A stretch of 14,523 nucleotides of DNA from Acidimicrobiales bacterium. GTDB lineage: Bacteria > Actinomycetota > Acidimicrobiia > Acidimicrobiales > Acidimicrobilacustridaceae. The position numbers and the translations under genes were made by a program. The notes beneath the pieces were generated by a model. It saw only the letters and a program-made list of their open reading frames with translations. It was not told where the DNA came from and made no database searches. Each line of letters starts with the position of its first letter. The stretch's first letter is position 1. The stretch is taken from positions 1 through 14,523 of the forward strand of contig JALRFT010000064.1 of NCBI GenBank assembly GCA_023261915.1, in the 5' to 3' direction. This document shows positions 6,138 to 12,702 of the stretch, piece after piece.

Positions 6138-7082
6138 TCAGCGGCTGAGGTGTTCGACGGTGGCAAGACCTGAGTGCACTGCCCGTTCAACTCCTTGGGC
6201 CCCGGTACCGTTGCCGAGAGCATCACCGGCGATAACGAGGGCTTCGGCATCGGGCACCACGCAGTAGCCGGGTCCGGCGGGGGCGGAGCCCGGTCGGGCG
6301 TAGCGCCACCGCTTCAGGTCGGAGTACTCAATTCGGATCCCCGGCAGCAGCCGGGTCAGTTCCACGAGGAGTCGGCCGTGGACGATGGTGGCGTCGTCAC
6401 CAAGCGTGTCGGCTGCAATTGTCGGGTGAGTGCGAGCCGTCACGACGGGAGCGCTGGCGTCGCCGGACGCTCCCCACCGCAGTTCGGCGAACATGGTCGA
6501 ATCCACCTCACGGGGTCGGTGACCGAGCGACGAGACACACGCCAACAAGAGGAGCTCGTTTTCGTAGGTGAGGTGATCGAGTACATCGGGAGGAGTGAGG
6601 CCCGACTCGATCACGATTCCCGCCGCTTGGGGGGCGGGTGCGGTGATCACGACGTTCCTCGCGCTGAATCGTTCCCCCGAACCGTCGAGCACGACCGTGG
6701 CTAGATCGTCCTCGGACTCGACATGAGTCACAAATCCGGTCGTTCGCTCGATGCCTTTCGCCCATCGGGCCGCCACCTCGTTGGCGGGGGCGTCAAAGGC
6801 CCACGTGAGTAATCCGGATCCATCGTCGACATTGCTGACCCCAGTGTCGAAGGTGGCGCCGGCCCAACGCTGGACCAGGTCAGCAACCACGGGGTCGGAA
6901 ACCTGCACCGAGGAGCAGCCGGTGTCCACGACGTAGCCGTCCACTTTGCGGGAGGCGAGTCGGCCGCCCGGCCGGGAGCCCTTGTCGATGACGAGGACCG
7001 ACCCATGCCGGTCGAGGACGCTGCGGGCCACGGTGAGCCCACAGGCTCCCGCACCCACGACGACGACGTCCCACACGGCCAT
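6138..7082 (-). CDS. FAD-dependent oxidoreductase, renalase-like amine-oxidase superfamily
   Basis: This 314-residue flavoprotein starts with a dinucleotide-binding fold, VVVGAGACGLTVA (residues 7-19), an acidic end of the second strand (VIDKG, 31-35), then RPGGRLASR (38-46), the family's arginine-rich flavin motif. KRWRYARP (257-264) and VIAGDALGNGTGAQGVERA (283-301) are the C-terminal flavin-contact regions, as in renalase-type NAD(P)/FAD oxidases. The substrate is unknown; renalase relatives oxidise off-pathway dihydronicotinamides, other relatives oxidise amines or porphyrin or carotenoid intermediates. Longer starts exist at 7154 and 7136, but the ATG at 7082 is chosen because a -10 box is exactly placed for it and the nucleotide-binding fold starts at once. 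It converges with the membrane protein (9-base gap) and is divergent from the exonuclease. Confidence 0.85.
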   Translation of the reverse strand: MAVWDVVVVGAGACGLTVARSVLDRHGSVLVIDKGSRPGGRLASRKVDGYVVDTGCSSVQVSDPVVADLVQRWAGATFDTGVSNVDDGSGLLTWAFDAPANEVAARWAKGIERTTGFVTHVESEDDLATVVLDGSGERFSARNVVITAPAPQAAGIVIESGLTPPDVLDHLTYENELLLLACVSSLGHRPREVDSTMFAELRWGASGDASAPVVTARTHPTIAADTLGDDATIVHGRLLVELTRLLPGIRIEYSDLKRWRYARPGSAPAGPGYCVVPDAEALVIAGDALGNGTGAQGVERAVHSGLATVEHLSR

Positions 7083-7088
7083 GGGCGC

Positions 7089-7094
7089 ACGGTA
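7089..7094 (-). promoter_or_regulatory. -10 box of the flavoprotein gene (leaderless)
   Basis: TACCGT on the minus strand predicts transcription start exactly at the A of the ATG at 7082. It decides between the possible starts of this gene. Confidence 0.5.
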
Positions 7095-7173
7095 CTTGGC
7101 CGTCTGAGCGGTGGCGCCACCGGGGTGTTCGGCCATCGGGCGGCGTTGGCGCACGGCGTCTGCGAGCAGCAGT

Positions 7174-7179
7174 CACAAT
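7174..7179 (+). promoter_or_regulatory. -10 box of the exonuclease gene (leaderless)
   Basis: CACAAT predicts start at 7186, the A of the ATG. It departs from TAnnnT at the first base, so support comes mainly from spacing. Confidence 0.35.
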
Positions 7180-7185
7180 GGGCGG

Positions 7186-8064
7186 ATGCAGGTTCACCTC
7201 GTCGACGGCACCTACGAACTGTTCCGTCATTATTTCGCCCTGCCGTCGCACATGACCACCGATGGTCGGGAGGTGGCGGCACTGCGGGGGGTGGCCTCGA
7301 GCATCGTCGGCATGCTCGCCGACGGAGCCACCCATCTCGGTGTCGCGACCGACCATGTCGTCGAGTCGTTCCGCAACGATCTCTATGACGGTTACAAGAC
7401 GGGGGAGGGGATGGCCCCCGATCTGTGGGCTCAGTTCCATCCCCTCGAGGACGTGCTCTCAGCCATTGGGGTGACGGTGTGGCCGATGGTTGAGCACGAG
7501 GCCGACGATGGTCTCGCCAGTGCGGCTGCCATGGCGTCCGCCGACCGACAGGTGGAGCGGGTCCTGATCTGCACGCCCGACAAGGATCTTGCCCAGTGCG
7601 TGGAGGGCGACCGGGTGGTGCAGGTCGACCGGCGCAAGGGCACGACCGCCGATGCGGACGGAGTCGTGGCCAAGTTCGGTGTACAACCCGCGTCCATTCC
7701 CGACTGGTTGGCTCTCGTCGGCGACACGGCGGACGGCTTCCCCGGATTGCCGCGTTGGGGGGCGAAGTCGGCAGCCGTGGTGCTCGCCCACTACCACCAC
7801 ATCGAGTCGATTCCCGGGGACCACGAGGAGTGGACGGTGCCGGTACGCGGCGCCGCCACGCTCGCTGCGGTGCTCGCCGAACAGATGGAGGACGCCATGC
7901 TGTTCCGCCAACTCGCCACCTTGGATCGCACGGCCCCGACCTCAGCGTCGGTAGACGAACTGCGCTGGCGTGGTCCGGGTGAAAATCTCGATGAGGTGCT
8001 CGGTGCCCACGACCTCAGTCGCCTCGCCGAACGGGTGCGTCAGATCGCAGTGGCCCGAGCCTGA
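7186..8064 (+). CDS. Stand-alone 5'-3' exonuclease / flap endonuclease
   Basis: This 292-residue protein is related to the 5'-nuclease domain of DNA polymerase I, without a polymerase part. The metal-binding carboxylates are all present: D7 in LVDGTY, D56 in ATDHVVESFR, the HEADD cluster (104-108), TPDKD (130-134) and GDTADGFPG (179-187). YDGYKTGEG (67-75) is the helical arch region. GFPGLPRWGAKSA (184-196) is the helix-three-turn-helix that binds DNA, with an extra P-R compared with the usual G-I-G-x-K turn. Family members trim 5' flaps and RNA primers in replication and repair. The ATG at 7186 is preferred to a start 75 bases upstream, whose extra 25 residues are low-complexity and overlap the promoter region. 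It is divergent from the flavoprotein and converges on the CstB-like gene through a shared hairpin. Confidence 0.93.
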   Translation: MQVHLVDGTYELFRHYFALPSHMTTDGREVAALRGVASSIVGMLADGATHLGVATDHVVESFRNDLYDGYKTGEGMAPDLWAQFHPLEDVLSAIGVTVWPMVEHEADDGLASAAAMASADRQVERVLICTPDKDLAQCVEGDRVVQVDRRKGTTADADGVVAKFGVQPASIPDWLALVGDTADGFPGLPRWGAKSAAVVLAHYHHIESIPGDHEEWTVPVRGAATLAAVLAEQMEDAMLFRQLATLDRTAPTSASVDELRWRGPGENLDEVLGAHDLSRLAERVRQIAVARA

Positions 8065-8078
8065 CCGACGGGTCAGGC
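8059..8078. terminator. Bidirectional hairpin containing both stop codons of convergent genes
   Basis: GCCTGACC-GACG-GGTCAGGC is a perfect 8-bp stem with a 4-base loop. The left arm contains the exonuclease TGA (8062-8064), the right arm the complement of the CstB-like gene's TGA (8073-8075). A short TTT run (8081-8083) follows on the plus strand; none is seen on the minus strand. Confidence 0.65.
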
Positions 8079-9479
8079 CGTTTGGCAGGCCCCGTAGCCG
8101 CCGAGTACATCGGAGACGTCGGTGAAACCGGCCGAGCGCAGCAGGCTGGCGGCGATTGAGGAGCGGTAGCCACCGGCGCAGTAGACGACCACCGGTTCAG
8201 CCTCGTTGAGTTCTGTCAGTCGCCGCCGGAGTTCTGCCAGAGGGATGTGGCGGGCCCCGTCGAGCATGCCGCCGGCGACCTCTCCGGCGTTTCGGACGTC
8301 GACCAACTGGAGATCACCGAATGTGCGCTGGCGATCGGCGAGTTCGCCGTGGGTCAGTCGCGACCCTCGCCCGACGAGGTCCGGTCGGTGGGACAACTCC
8401 TCCTCGGCATTGGCGAGGTGGCCCACAACGTTGTCGAACCCGATGCGACCCAGCCGCATTTGCGCCTCGGCGTCAGTGCCGGGAGAGGAGATGATCACGA
8501 TGGGGGTGTCGGGGGTCACGACGCTGCCGACGTACTCGGCGAACCGGCCGTCGAGACCGACGTTGATGGCTCCGCGGAGATGACCCGCAGCGAACGCCAC
8601 CGCGTCGCGAGTGTCGATGACCGCAGCGCCGCTGGTTTGAGCCGTGAGAACCTCGTCGAGGGTCAGCGCCGGCGGCCGATGTTCGTCGAGCAGGTCCCGA
8701 TCGGAACGATTCAGCATGGCGTTGAACGCGAAGTACTCCGGCGCTGACGGCTGACCTTCGGTGACGACAGCGACGAAGCGTTCCCTCGACATGTCCGCCA
8801 AGGCGTAGTTCGTCCGACGCTGTTCACCAATGGTCGATGAGAGCTCCACTGACAGGTTCTTCCCACACGCTGATCCGGCGCCGTGGGCGGGGAGGACCAC
8901 GGTGCTGTCGGGCAGAGTCATCAACTGGTTGTGCAGTGAGGCGTAGAGGCTGTTGGCCAATTCATCGGCGGTGACCCCCACTGAGGCCAGCAGGTCGGGC
9001 CGGCCAACATCACCGATGAACAGTGTGTCGCCGGTGAGTACGGCGACGGGCTCATCACTCGTTGTCGTGTCGGTCACGACGATGCTGATGGATTCCGGTG
9101 TGTGGCCTGGGGTGGCGCGGAACTCGAGTTGGATCGCCCCGAGATCAATCGTCTCGCCGTTGGCGACCCGTCGGGAGGAGAACTCCGTGGGGGGACCCTC
9201 CCCGTAGATGATGGTGGCGCCCGTGGCTTCGGCGAGTTCGAGGTGACCGGAGAGGAAGTCGGCGTGGAAGTGCGTCTCGATGATCCAGGTGATCGTCAGA
9301 CCCTCGGCCTCGGCGTCGGCGAGGTACTCGGCGATGTCACGGCGAGGGTCGACCACCACGGCCTGAGCGGAGGACCGATCGCCGATCAGGTACGAGAGCT
9401 GCGAGAGGCAGCCGAGTTCGTACTGGTGCAGCACGAGGGAGCTGCTCGTCACGACGTCGGGGGTCCGGGTGCGCTCCAT
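8073..9479 (-). CDS. cstB: CstB-like persulfide dioxygenase-rhodanese fusion
   Basis: The 468-residue protein has three parts. A metallo-beta-lactamase domain (about 16-250) holds the iron ligands of persulfide dioxygenases: THFHADF (H70, H72, D74), PGHTPES (H126), TGDTLF (D151) and PAHG (H199), plus GDVGRPDLL (156-164). A middle rhodanese domain (about 270-365) lacks its catalytic Cys, reading IIISSPGT-like at 328-335. A C-terminal rhodanese domain (about 372-468) has an active loop CAGGYRS with C434. This active/inactive/active layout is that of Staphylococcus aureus CstB (about 444 residues), which oxidises low-molecular-weight persulfides to thiosulfate and sulfite equivalents. The ATG at 9479 fits a leaderless -10. 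The divergent CstR-like gene and the operators between them support a role in sulfide and persulfide detoxification. It is cytoplasmic, with no signal peptide. Confidence 0.9.
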   Translation of the reverse strand: MERTRTPDVVTSSSLVLHQYELGCLSQLSYLIGDRSSAQAVVVDPRRDIAEYLADAEAEGLTITWIIETHFHADFLSGHLELAEATGATIIYGEGPPTEFSSRRVANGETIDLGAIQLEFRATPGHTPESISIVVTDTTTSDEPVAVLTGDTLFIGDVGRPDLLASVGVTADELANSLYASLHNQLMTLPDSTVVLPAHGAGSACGKNLSVELSSTIGEQRRTNYALADMSRERFVAVVTEGQPSAPEYFAFNAMLNRSDRDLLDEHRPPALTLDEVLTAQTSGAAVIDTRDAVAFAAGHLRGAINVGLDGRFAEYVGSVVTPDTPIVIISSPGTDAEAQMRLGRIGFDNVVGHLANAEEELSHRPDLVGRGSRLTHGELADRQRTFGDLQLVDVRNAGEVAGGMLDGARHIPLAELRRRLTELNEAEPVVVYCAGGYRSSIAASLLRSAGFTDVSDVLGGYGACQTA

Positions 9480-9485
9480 CCCGAT

Positions 9486-9491
9486 AGCCTA
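9486..9491 (-). promoter_or_regulatory. -10 box of the cstB-like gene (leaderless)
   Basis: TAGGCT on the minus strand predicts start exactly at the ATG at 9479. Operator 1 begins at the adjoining base, 9492, so a bound repressor would cover the -10/-35 spacer. Confidence 0.55.
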
Positions 9492-9505
9492 TACCCCCCG
9501 GGGTA
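9492..9505. promoter_or_regulatory. CsoR/CstR-type operator 1
   Basis: TACCCC-CC-GGGGTA: 6-base inverted half-sites with a 2-base spacer, the GC-rich form bound by CsoR-family repressors. It spans about -13 to -26 of the cstB-like promoter. Its centre is 42 bases, about four helical turns, from operator 2. Confidence 0.75.
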
Positions 9506-9533
9506 CCAAAACCTTCGGGAGAGTCGCCTTGGT

Positions 9534-9547
9534 TACCCCCGGGGGTA
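9534..9547. promoter_or_regulatory. CsoR/CstR-type operator 2
   Basis: TACCCCCGGGGGTA is a perfect 14-base palindrome with the same TACCCC-N2-GGGGTA pattern as operator 1. It spans about -40 to -27 of the repressor gene's own predicted promoter, implying autoregulation. Confidence 0.75.
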
Positions 9548-9561
9548 CCGCCCAATCACGG

Positions 9562-9567
9562 TAGGGT
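9562..9567 (+). promoter_or_regulatory. -10 box of the CstR-like repressor gene (leaderless)
   Basis: TAGGGT predicts transcription start exactly at the ATG at 9574. Operator 2 covers the -35 region. Confidence 0.55.
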
Positions 9568-9573
9568 CGGACC

Positions 9574-9843
9574 ATGCGATTCCCTGATGAGGTCACCGAC
9601 GACGTCCGCCGACGACTGCGGCGGATCGAAGGCCAGATCCGCGGCCTGGAGCGACTCGTCGACGAGGGTGCGGACTGTCGGGAGGTGGTGACCCAACTGT
9701 CGGCCGCCCAGGCGGCACTGCACAAGGTCGGCTACCGCCTGGTGGCTGCCGGCCTTCAGTACTGCGTCTCAAGCCCCGATTCGGCGGCCGAGGACGGCAT
9801 GACCGCCGAGGAACTCGAGAAGCTCTTCCTGAAACTCGGTTGA
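9574..9843 (+). CDS. cstR: CsoR/CstR-family transcriptional repressor, probably persulfide-responsive
   Basis: This 89-residue all-helical repressor has the family hallmark RRLRRIEGQIRGLERLV (residues 13-29). Copper-sensing CsoR proteins use Cys-His-Cys; here the two Cys are kept (C35 in GADCREVV and C64 in LQYCVSS) but the His four residues before the second Cys is Gly (G60). That pattern is the one seen in CstR-type repressors, which sense persulfides by linking the two Cys, and it argues against copper sensing. QLSAAQAALHKV (41-52) is the dimer-core helix. The gene is divergent from the CstB-like gene with two matching operators between, so it most likely represses both until reactive sulfur appears. 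The family is certain; the ligand is inferred from residues plus context. It is followed by a hairpin and the carboxylase genes. Confidence 0.92.
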   Translation: MRFPDEVTDDVRRRLRRIEGQIRGLERLVDEGADCREVVTQLSAAQAALHKVGYRLVAAGLQYCVSSPDSAAEDGMTAEELEKLFLKLG

Positions 9844-9850
9844 GCCCCCC

Positions 9851-9876
9851 GGCCCCAAACCCGGCGCATTGGGGCC
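9851..9876. terminator. Hairpin between the repressor gene and the carboxylase genes
   Basis: GGCCCCAA (9851-9858) and TTGGGGCC (9869-9876) form a perfect 8-bp stem around a 10-base loop, eight bases after the repressor stop. No T-run follows, as is common in GC-rich actinobacteria. It ends 18 bases before the -10 box of the next gene, so it could instead be a regulatory site. Confidence 0.45.
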
Positions 9877-9893
9877 ATGTGGCCAACGGCCGG

Positions 9894-9899
9894 TAGATT
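9894..9899 (+). promoter_or_regulatory. -10 box of the acyl-CoA carboxylase operon (near-leaderless)
   Basis: TAGATT predicts start at about 9906, two bases before the ATG at 9908. It supports that start over an in-frame ATG 39 bases upstream that falls inside the hairpin. Confidence 0.5.
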
Positions 9900-9907
9900 C
9901 TGCGGCC

Positions 9908-11461
9908 ATGTCCGAGCACAGCATGTCTGAACGTCTCGCCGACCTCGCCGAGCGCCGCAAGGCTGCGCTGCAGCCGGGCGCGCAGCGATCGGTCGATCGC
10001 CAGCACGACAAGGGCAAACTGCTCGCCCGTGAACGGATCGAGTACCTCCTCGATTCCGGTTCGTTCCACGAACTCGACATGCTGGCGCGCCACCGCGCCG
10101 GGGACTCGCTCCCCGAGCACCCCTACACCGATGGGGTCGTGACCGGATGGGGCACGATCGATGGTCGCAAGGTGTTCGTGTTCTCCCAGGACTTCACCGT
10201 CTTCGGCGGTGCGCTCGGTGAGGTGTTCGCCGAGAAGATCCACAAGCTCATGGACCTCGCGTTGTCGGTGGGTGCACCGGTGGTGGGGCTCAACGACGGT
10301 GCCGGTGCCCGCATCCAAGAAGGTGTCGTGTCCCTCGCCTCCTACGGCGGCATCTTCTACCGCAACGTCAAGGCCTCGGGGGTCACTCCCCAGATCAGTG
10401 TGATCCTCGGCCCGTGTGCGGGCGGTGCCGTCTACAGCCCGGCGATGACCGACTTCATCTTCATGGTCGACCAGACCTCGCACATGTTCATCACCGGGCC
10501 TGACGTGGTCAAGACCGTCACCGGTGAAGAGGTCACGTTGGAAGAACTCGGCGGCGCTCGCAGCCACGGGTCGAAGTCCGGCGTTGCATCGTTCGTAGGT
10601 TCTGACGAACGGTCCGTACTTGACGACGTGCGCTACCTCTTGAGTTTCCTGCCGTCGAACAACCTTGAGGAGCCCCCGCTCTTCGCCTCCGACGACGATC
10701 CCGACCGGGATTGTGCCGGTCTGGCGGATCTGATCCCCGCCTCGCCCAATCAGGCCTACGACATGAAGCAGGTCATCGCCGAGGTCGTCGACGACGGGGA
10801 CTTCTTTGAGTACTTCCCGACCTGGGCGGGCAGCATCGTCTGTGGGTTCGCCCGTCTCGGAGGACGCAGTGTGGGCATCGTGGGCAACCAGCCCATGGTC
10901 ATGGCCGGGGTGCTCGACATCGAGTCGTCAGAGAAGGCCGCACGCTTCGTGCGGACCTGCGACGCTTTCAACGTCCCGCTCGTCACGTTCGTCGATGTGC
11001 CCGGATTCCTTCCCGGTGTTGACCAGGAGTACGGCGGGATCATCCGGCACGGAGCCAAGTTGCTCTACGCCTACTGCGAGTCCACTGTGCCCCGCATTCA
11101 GATCATCACTCGCAAGGCTTACGGCGGGGCGTACGTGGTGATGAACTCGAAGTCCATCGGCGCCGACCTCGCCTTCGCCTGGCCGTCAGCGGAGCTCGCC
11201 GTGATGGGGTCCCAGGGGGCGGTGGAGATTCTCTATCGACGGGAACTCGCCGAAGCCGCGGATCCCGTGGCCCGCCGGGCCGAACTGGTCGACGAGTACA
11301 CCGAGCGGTTCGCCAATCCTTATGCGGCGGCCGAGCGTGGCTACATCGATGACGTCATCGACCCGGCCGATACCCGTCGCAAGCTCATCGCCGGCCTCGA
11401 GATGCTGGCGTCGAAGCGGGAAGAACTCCCCAAGCGCAAGCACGGGAACATCCCGCTGTGA
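9908..11461 (+). CDS. pccB: Acyl-CoA carboxylase beta subunit (carboxyltransferase; propionyl-CoA carboxylase-like)
   Basis: This 517-residue carboxyltransferase moves CO2 from biotinylated carrier to an acyl-CoA, giving methylmalonyl-CoA from propionyl-CoA in PCC enzymes. Two crotonase-like halves are seen. The first has NDGAGARIQEG (129-139) and GPCAGGAVYSPAM (168-180), the acyl oxyanion region, followed by MFITGPDVVKTVTGEEV, a strong PCC hallmark. The second has VDVPGFLPG (362-370), the biotin oxyanion region, and KAYGGAYVVMNSKSIGAD (403-420). The residue after GGAY, Asp in Streptomyces PccB and Ile in its acetyl-CoA counterpart, is Val410 here, so substrate range is uncertain. The epsilon subunit gene overlaps its stop. 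No alpha (biotin carboxylase) subunit is in the window. Propionyl-CoA is an end product of the ethylmalonyl-CoA pathway, which fits the neighbours. Confidence 0.92.
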   Translation: MSEHSMSERLADLAERRKAALQPGAQRSVDRQHDKGKLLARERIEYLLDSGSFHELDMLARHRAGDSLPEHPYTDGVVTGWGTIDGRKVFVFSQDFTVFGGALGEVFAEKIHKLMDLALSVGAPVVGLNDGAGARIQEGVVSLASYGGIFYRNVKASGVTPQISVILGPCAGGAVYSPAMTDFIFMVDQTSHMFITGPDVVKTVTGEEVTLEELGGARSHGSKSGVASFVGSDERSVLDDVRYLLSFLPSNNLEEPPLFASDDDPDRDCAGLADLIPASPNQAYDMKQVIAEVVDDGDFFEYFPTWAGSIVCGFARLGGRSVGIVGNQPMVMAGVLDIESSEKAARFVRTCDAFNVPLVTFVDVPGFLPGVDQEYGGIIRHGAKLLYAYCESTVPRIQIITRKAYGGAYVVMNSKSIGADLAFAWPSAELAVMGSQGAVEILYRRELAEAADPVARRAELVDEYTERFANPYAAAERGYIDDVIDPADTRRKLIAGLEMLASKREELPKRKHGNIPL

Positions 11462-11685
11462 CCAAACCCGCCGATGAGGCCGAGGTGGTGGCGCTGGTCC
11501 GAAGTGGGCCTTCCGATCCGGGCCATCCCCCCGACGATCCTGCGGAGGTCGCTGCCGTGGTCGCCGCACTCACCGTGCTGACCGGCGGCGGAGACGAGCA
11601 GGGCGGTTCGCAGGCCACACCGAGGTGGCGCTTCTCGGGTCGCTGGTGGTCCAAGCCCCAGCCTGCCCGTCGCGACCGTCCCTAG
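11458..11685 (+). CDS. Acyl-CoA carboxylase epsilon subunit-like small protein
   Basis: A 75-residue protein starts at a GTG that shares GTGA with the stop of the beta-subunit gene, a translational-coupling arrangement. It is rich in charged and Pro/Gly residues. AEVAAVVAALTVLTG (about 29-43) resembles the single conserved helix of actinobacterial carboxylase epsilon subunits. The tail has aromatic and basic residues (WRFSGRWWSKP), as those subunits do. In Streptomyces and Mycobacterium the epsilon subunit bridges and activates the alpha-beta complex. Assignment rests on position, size and the helix/tail pattern, because the family is poorly conserved. Its last bases contain the promoter-like box of the following phosphoesterase gene. 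Confidence 0.78.
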   Translation: MTKPADEAEVVALVRSGPSDPGHPPDDPAEVAAVVAALTVLTGGGDEQGGSQATPRWRFSGRWWSKPQPARRDRP

Positions 11686-11688
11686 GAT
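11683..11688 (+). promoter_or_regulatory. -10 box of the phosphoesterase gene (leaderless)
   Basis: TAGGAT predicts start exactly at the A of the ATG at 11695. The box overlaps the stop codon of the epsilon subunit gene, so the phosphoesterase probably has its own transcript besides any read-through. Confidence 0.5.
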
Positions 11689-11694
11689 CGGTCC

Positions 11695-12702
11695 ATGGAT
11701 CTGACCACGGTGGCCGAGGACGAGGCGGTCATCCATGACGGTCTCGAGGTCCGCACCTATGAGGGTCTGACGCCTGACTCTCTCCACGAGATCGACGGGT
11801 TCGTGTTCCGGACGCTCCCCCGGCCACCGGGAGACCTGCTGTGCACCTTCGCCACCGTGAACGACGTCCACTTCGGCGAGACGGTCTGTGGCCTTATCGA
11901 CGGGGTGGATCTCGGTCCGGTGTTCTCCTCCCCTGAAGGGGCCGAGCCGTACCCCGAAATGATGAACCGTCACGCCATCGACGAGATGCTCACCCTCGAC
12001 CCGACGGTGGTGGTCGTCAAGGGCGACCTGACTTCCAACGGCACCACCGAGGAGTACCAGCGCTTCCTCGACTTCTACGCTTCCGCCTTCGGGGATCGGC
12101 TCCACCACGTCCGGGGGAACCATGAGAGCTACAACCACCTCGACGTTGGGCCGTCGACGCCGTTCACCGTCGAACTCGACGGGGTGGTCCTAGCCGTCAT
12201 CGACACCAGTCTCGACGGGCGTCCCTCCGGTGGTGTGGACGGCGAAACCCTGACGTGGTTGCGGGACACTGCCACCGACGCCGCCGACCGCATGCCGATC
12301 CTGGTGTTCGGTCATCATCACTGCTGGAACCCTCAGTCCCACGAGCGTCCTGAGAACTACTTCGGCATCGACCCTGACGATTCCGAGCGACTGGTCGAGG
12401 TCTTCGCCGCCCACCCGAACCTGCGTGGCTACTTTGCCGGTCACACGCACCGGAATCGTGTGCGGAGATTCAGCGCCACCCGAGACGTGCCGTGGGTTGA
12501 GGTGGCTGCGGTCAAGGAGTTCCCCGGGCAGTGGGCCGAGTATCGGGTGTACGAAGGCGGCATCACCCAGATCGGTCGACGCATCGGCCATCCCGAGGCG
12601 CTGGAGTGGGCGGAAAAGACCCGAGGCCTCTACGCCGGTCTGTTCGAGGACTATGCCCTCGGGCAACTTGAAGACCGCTGTTTCGTCGTGACCTCGGACT
12701 GA
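11695..12702 (+). CDS. Calcineurin-like metallophosphoesterase
   Basis: This 335-residue protein shows the whole binuclear metallophosphoesterase motif series: NDVHFGE (D57, H59), KGDLTSNG (D111), RGNHESYN (N142, H143), FGHHHCW (H207) and AGHTHRNR (H250, H252). The order and spacing are closest to the class III cyclic-nucleotide phosphodiesterase/CpdA-like group, but cAMP hydrolysis is only one of several possible activities. Phosphomonoesters and nucleotide pyrophosphates are others. About 45 residues precede the catalytic fold, and a C-terminal segment of about 55 residues follows it. No signal peptide is present. It starts nine bases after the epsilon subunit gene and is probably transcribed from its own leaderless promoter. 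The link to carboxylase function is unclear. It converges with the mutase gene. Confidence 0.9.
   Translation: MDLTTVAEDEAVIHDGLEVRTYEGLTPDSLHEIDGFVFRTLPRPPGDLLCTFATVNDVHFGETVCGLIDGVDLGPVFSSPEGAEPYPEMMNRHAIDEMLTLDPTVVVVKGDLTSNGTTEEYQRFLDFYASAFGDRLHHVRGNHESYNHLDVGPSTPFTVELDGVVLAVIDTSLDGRPSGGVDGETLTWLRDTATDAADRMPILVFGHHHCWNPQSHERPENYFGIDPDDSERLVEVFAAHPNLRGYFAGHTHRNRVRRFSATRDVPWVEVAAVKEFPGQWAEYRVYEGGITQIGRRIGHPEALEWAEKTRGLYAGLFEDYALGQLEDRCFVVTSD

Noticed and set aside
6138..6148. Short palindrome TCAGC-G-GCTGA between the membrane protein and flavoprotein genes as a terminator
   Set aside because: The stem is only 4-5 bp with almost no loop and no T-run; it lies mostly in the flavoprotein's last codons.
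9574..9843. Calling the CsoR-family protein a copper sensor
   Set aside because: The copper-ligand His is Gly here, no copper ATPase or chaperone gene is adjacent, and the divergent gene is a persulfide enzyme.
9593..10567. Long minus-strand open frame (324 codons) antisense to the repressor and carboxylase genes
   Set aside because: It spans two real genes and the hairpin between them; the translation is rich in Arg, Gly, Asp and His with no domain, typical of a shadow frame.
11341..12138. Minus-strand open frame of 265 codons over the epsilon subunit and phosphoesterase genes
   Set aside because: Crosses two supported genes and an intergenic promoter; no domain seen.
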